Assembly (NCBI GenBank): GCA_029204225.1
Contig: CM055111.1
Location: 45,707,255-45,771,254, forward strand
Length of the DNA stretch: 64,000 nucleotides
Direction: 5' to 3'
From: Diphasiastrum complanatum
Lineage: Eukaryota > Streptophyta > Lycopodiopsida > Lycopodiales > Lycopodiaceae
How positions within the stretch are numbered: position 1 is the first letter of the stretch; each line of letters starts with the position of its first letter. Below are positions 63,366-64,000 of the stretch, one piece after another. A model generated the notes under the pieces. It made no database searches and was not told the origin of the DNA. It worked only from the letters and a program-made list of their open reading frames with translations. Both the position numbers and the translations under genes were made by a program.

Positions 63366-64000
63366 CTTTGATGGTCAAGTGGGAGATCAAGAGGTTGATC
63401 TCAAAGCACTTCAACAACACAAAAGGAAAGGTGGCAATTTGGAGCTAGTCAAGAGCATCAAAGGCAAGTCAAGTGGCAAAGATACTTTAAATCTATTTTT
63501 GCAGGTTATTGAAGACTCAAGTAAGGTCAAGGGAGCAGCAAGGAAGTGTTTTTCAAGTTCAATTTACTTGTTCTATCTCGTGTTTGAGCAATTTCACGTG
63601 AATGTGTGCAAATTGCCAAGATATGGTGAAACTAGTTACATTGTTTTGGATCATTTTGACATTGGAATTGTACTAGGATTCATGGATGGGTTAATTGATG
63701 GAAATGAATGTAAGGGAGGCTCATTATATCACTCATTCATGATCAATTCATCAAGGGTTGATGATATTTTTATGGCAAGATGGAATGGAGGCTCATTCAT
63801 GGATTTTCATGGTGGTGGAGACATATCAAGAAAGGACGATGATGGAGGAGACATGCAAGCATTGGCTAGTCACTCACATTTATTGTTTGGTTTCTATTTT
63901 CCAGAGATTTTAAATTTGAAAGAATGGAGGAATAATTGCATTTACATTCTATTTGGTTCGTCATGTTCTAGTTACATCTTGATACATAAAATTGATGTAA
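63349..64000 (+). CDS. Unidentified open frame running off the window
   Basis: From the stop at 63346-63348 this frame (phase of 63361) has no stop for about 650 nt and continues past the window end. The first ATG is at about 63682. It overlaps the RNase H frame by 17 bases. The first part (KVLFNDFDGQVGDQEVDLKA) might be a Copia tail in another frame. Later residues include a Gly/Asp-rich stretch and a hydrophobic segment near 63870-63980. No family was recognised. It could be LTR or 3' untranslated sequence that happens to be open. No promoter or splice evidence was seen. Confidence 0.3.

Overview
This is nuclear DNA of a land plant with a large, repeat-rich genome. Almost everything recognisable is LTR-retrotransposon sequence, nested and decayed, separated by AT-rich DNA without clear genes. 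The plant assignment rests on Copia primer-binding sites of the initiator-Met type (TGGTATCAGAGC), Gypsy primer-binding sites complementary to the 3' end of tRNA-Asp, and the plant-style order of Copia and Gypsy domains. The lineage cannot be fixed from this window. A decayed DNA amino-methyltransferase-like gene with introns would be unusual in a flowering plant, so a fern, lycophyte or other non-angiosperm is possible; that is inference only.

Layout. 1-1776: 5' leader and 5' LTR of a minus-strand Gypsy element (Gypsy-1). 3078-4306: PBS and broken gag of a second, plus-strand Gypsy (Gypsy-2). 4942-5166: a 69-bp hairpin tandem repeat. 5244-15298: a minus-strand Copia (Copia-A) split by a complete gag-only LTR element (C1, 5638-12338) with a TATAG target duplication. 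15299-16074: the 3' end of a second Copia sharing Copia-A's LTR. 16511-18450: a decayed plus-strand Copia (Copia-D). 18959-19329: a small coiled-coil ORF with a TATA box. 20957-21985: a miniature non-autonomous LTR element (TRIM-like). 22030-23690: the methyltransferase-like pseudogene (minus). 24862-37885: a second, truncated member of the gag-only family (C2), interrupted by an inverted-repeat segment that carries a complete Copia (Copia-1, 27771-33925, TSD GAAAG, LTRs about 98% identical). 37886-39517: AT-rich DNA. 39518-51233: a long minus-strand Gypsy (Gypsy-3) with gag, protease, RT, RNase H, integrase and a large extra 3' ORF. 51234-55898: an LTR scrap and a near full-length minus-strand Copia coding region (Copia-B). 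55899-62150: a plus-strand Gypsy (Gypsy-4) with a 2.5-kb pol deletion. 62200-63365: an internally deleted Copia (Copia-E), followed by an open frame running off the window.

How the parts relate. Gypsy-1, -3 and -4 are one Tat/Athila-like family with long leaders built from repeated inverted pairs of a CTCTCGCA-type motif. Copia-A and Copia-B are one family and share a gag frameshift. C1 and C2 are one family with gag but no visible RT or integrase, so they must have been mobilised in trans. No element has a fully intact pol. No ordinary host gene, rRNA gene, tRNA gene or CRISPR array was found.
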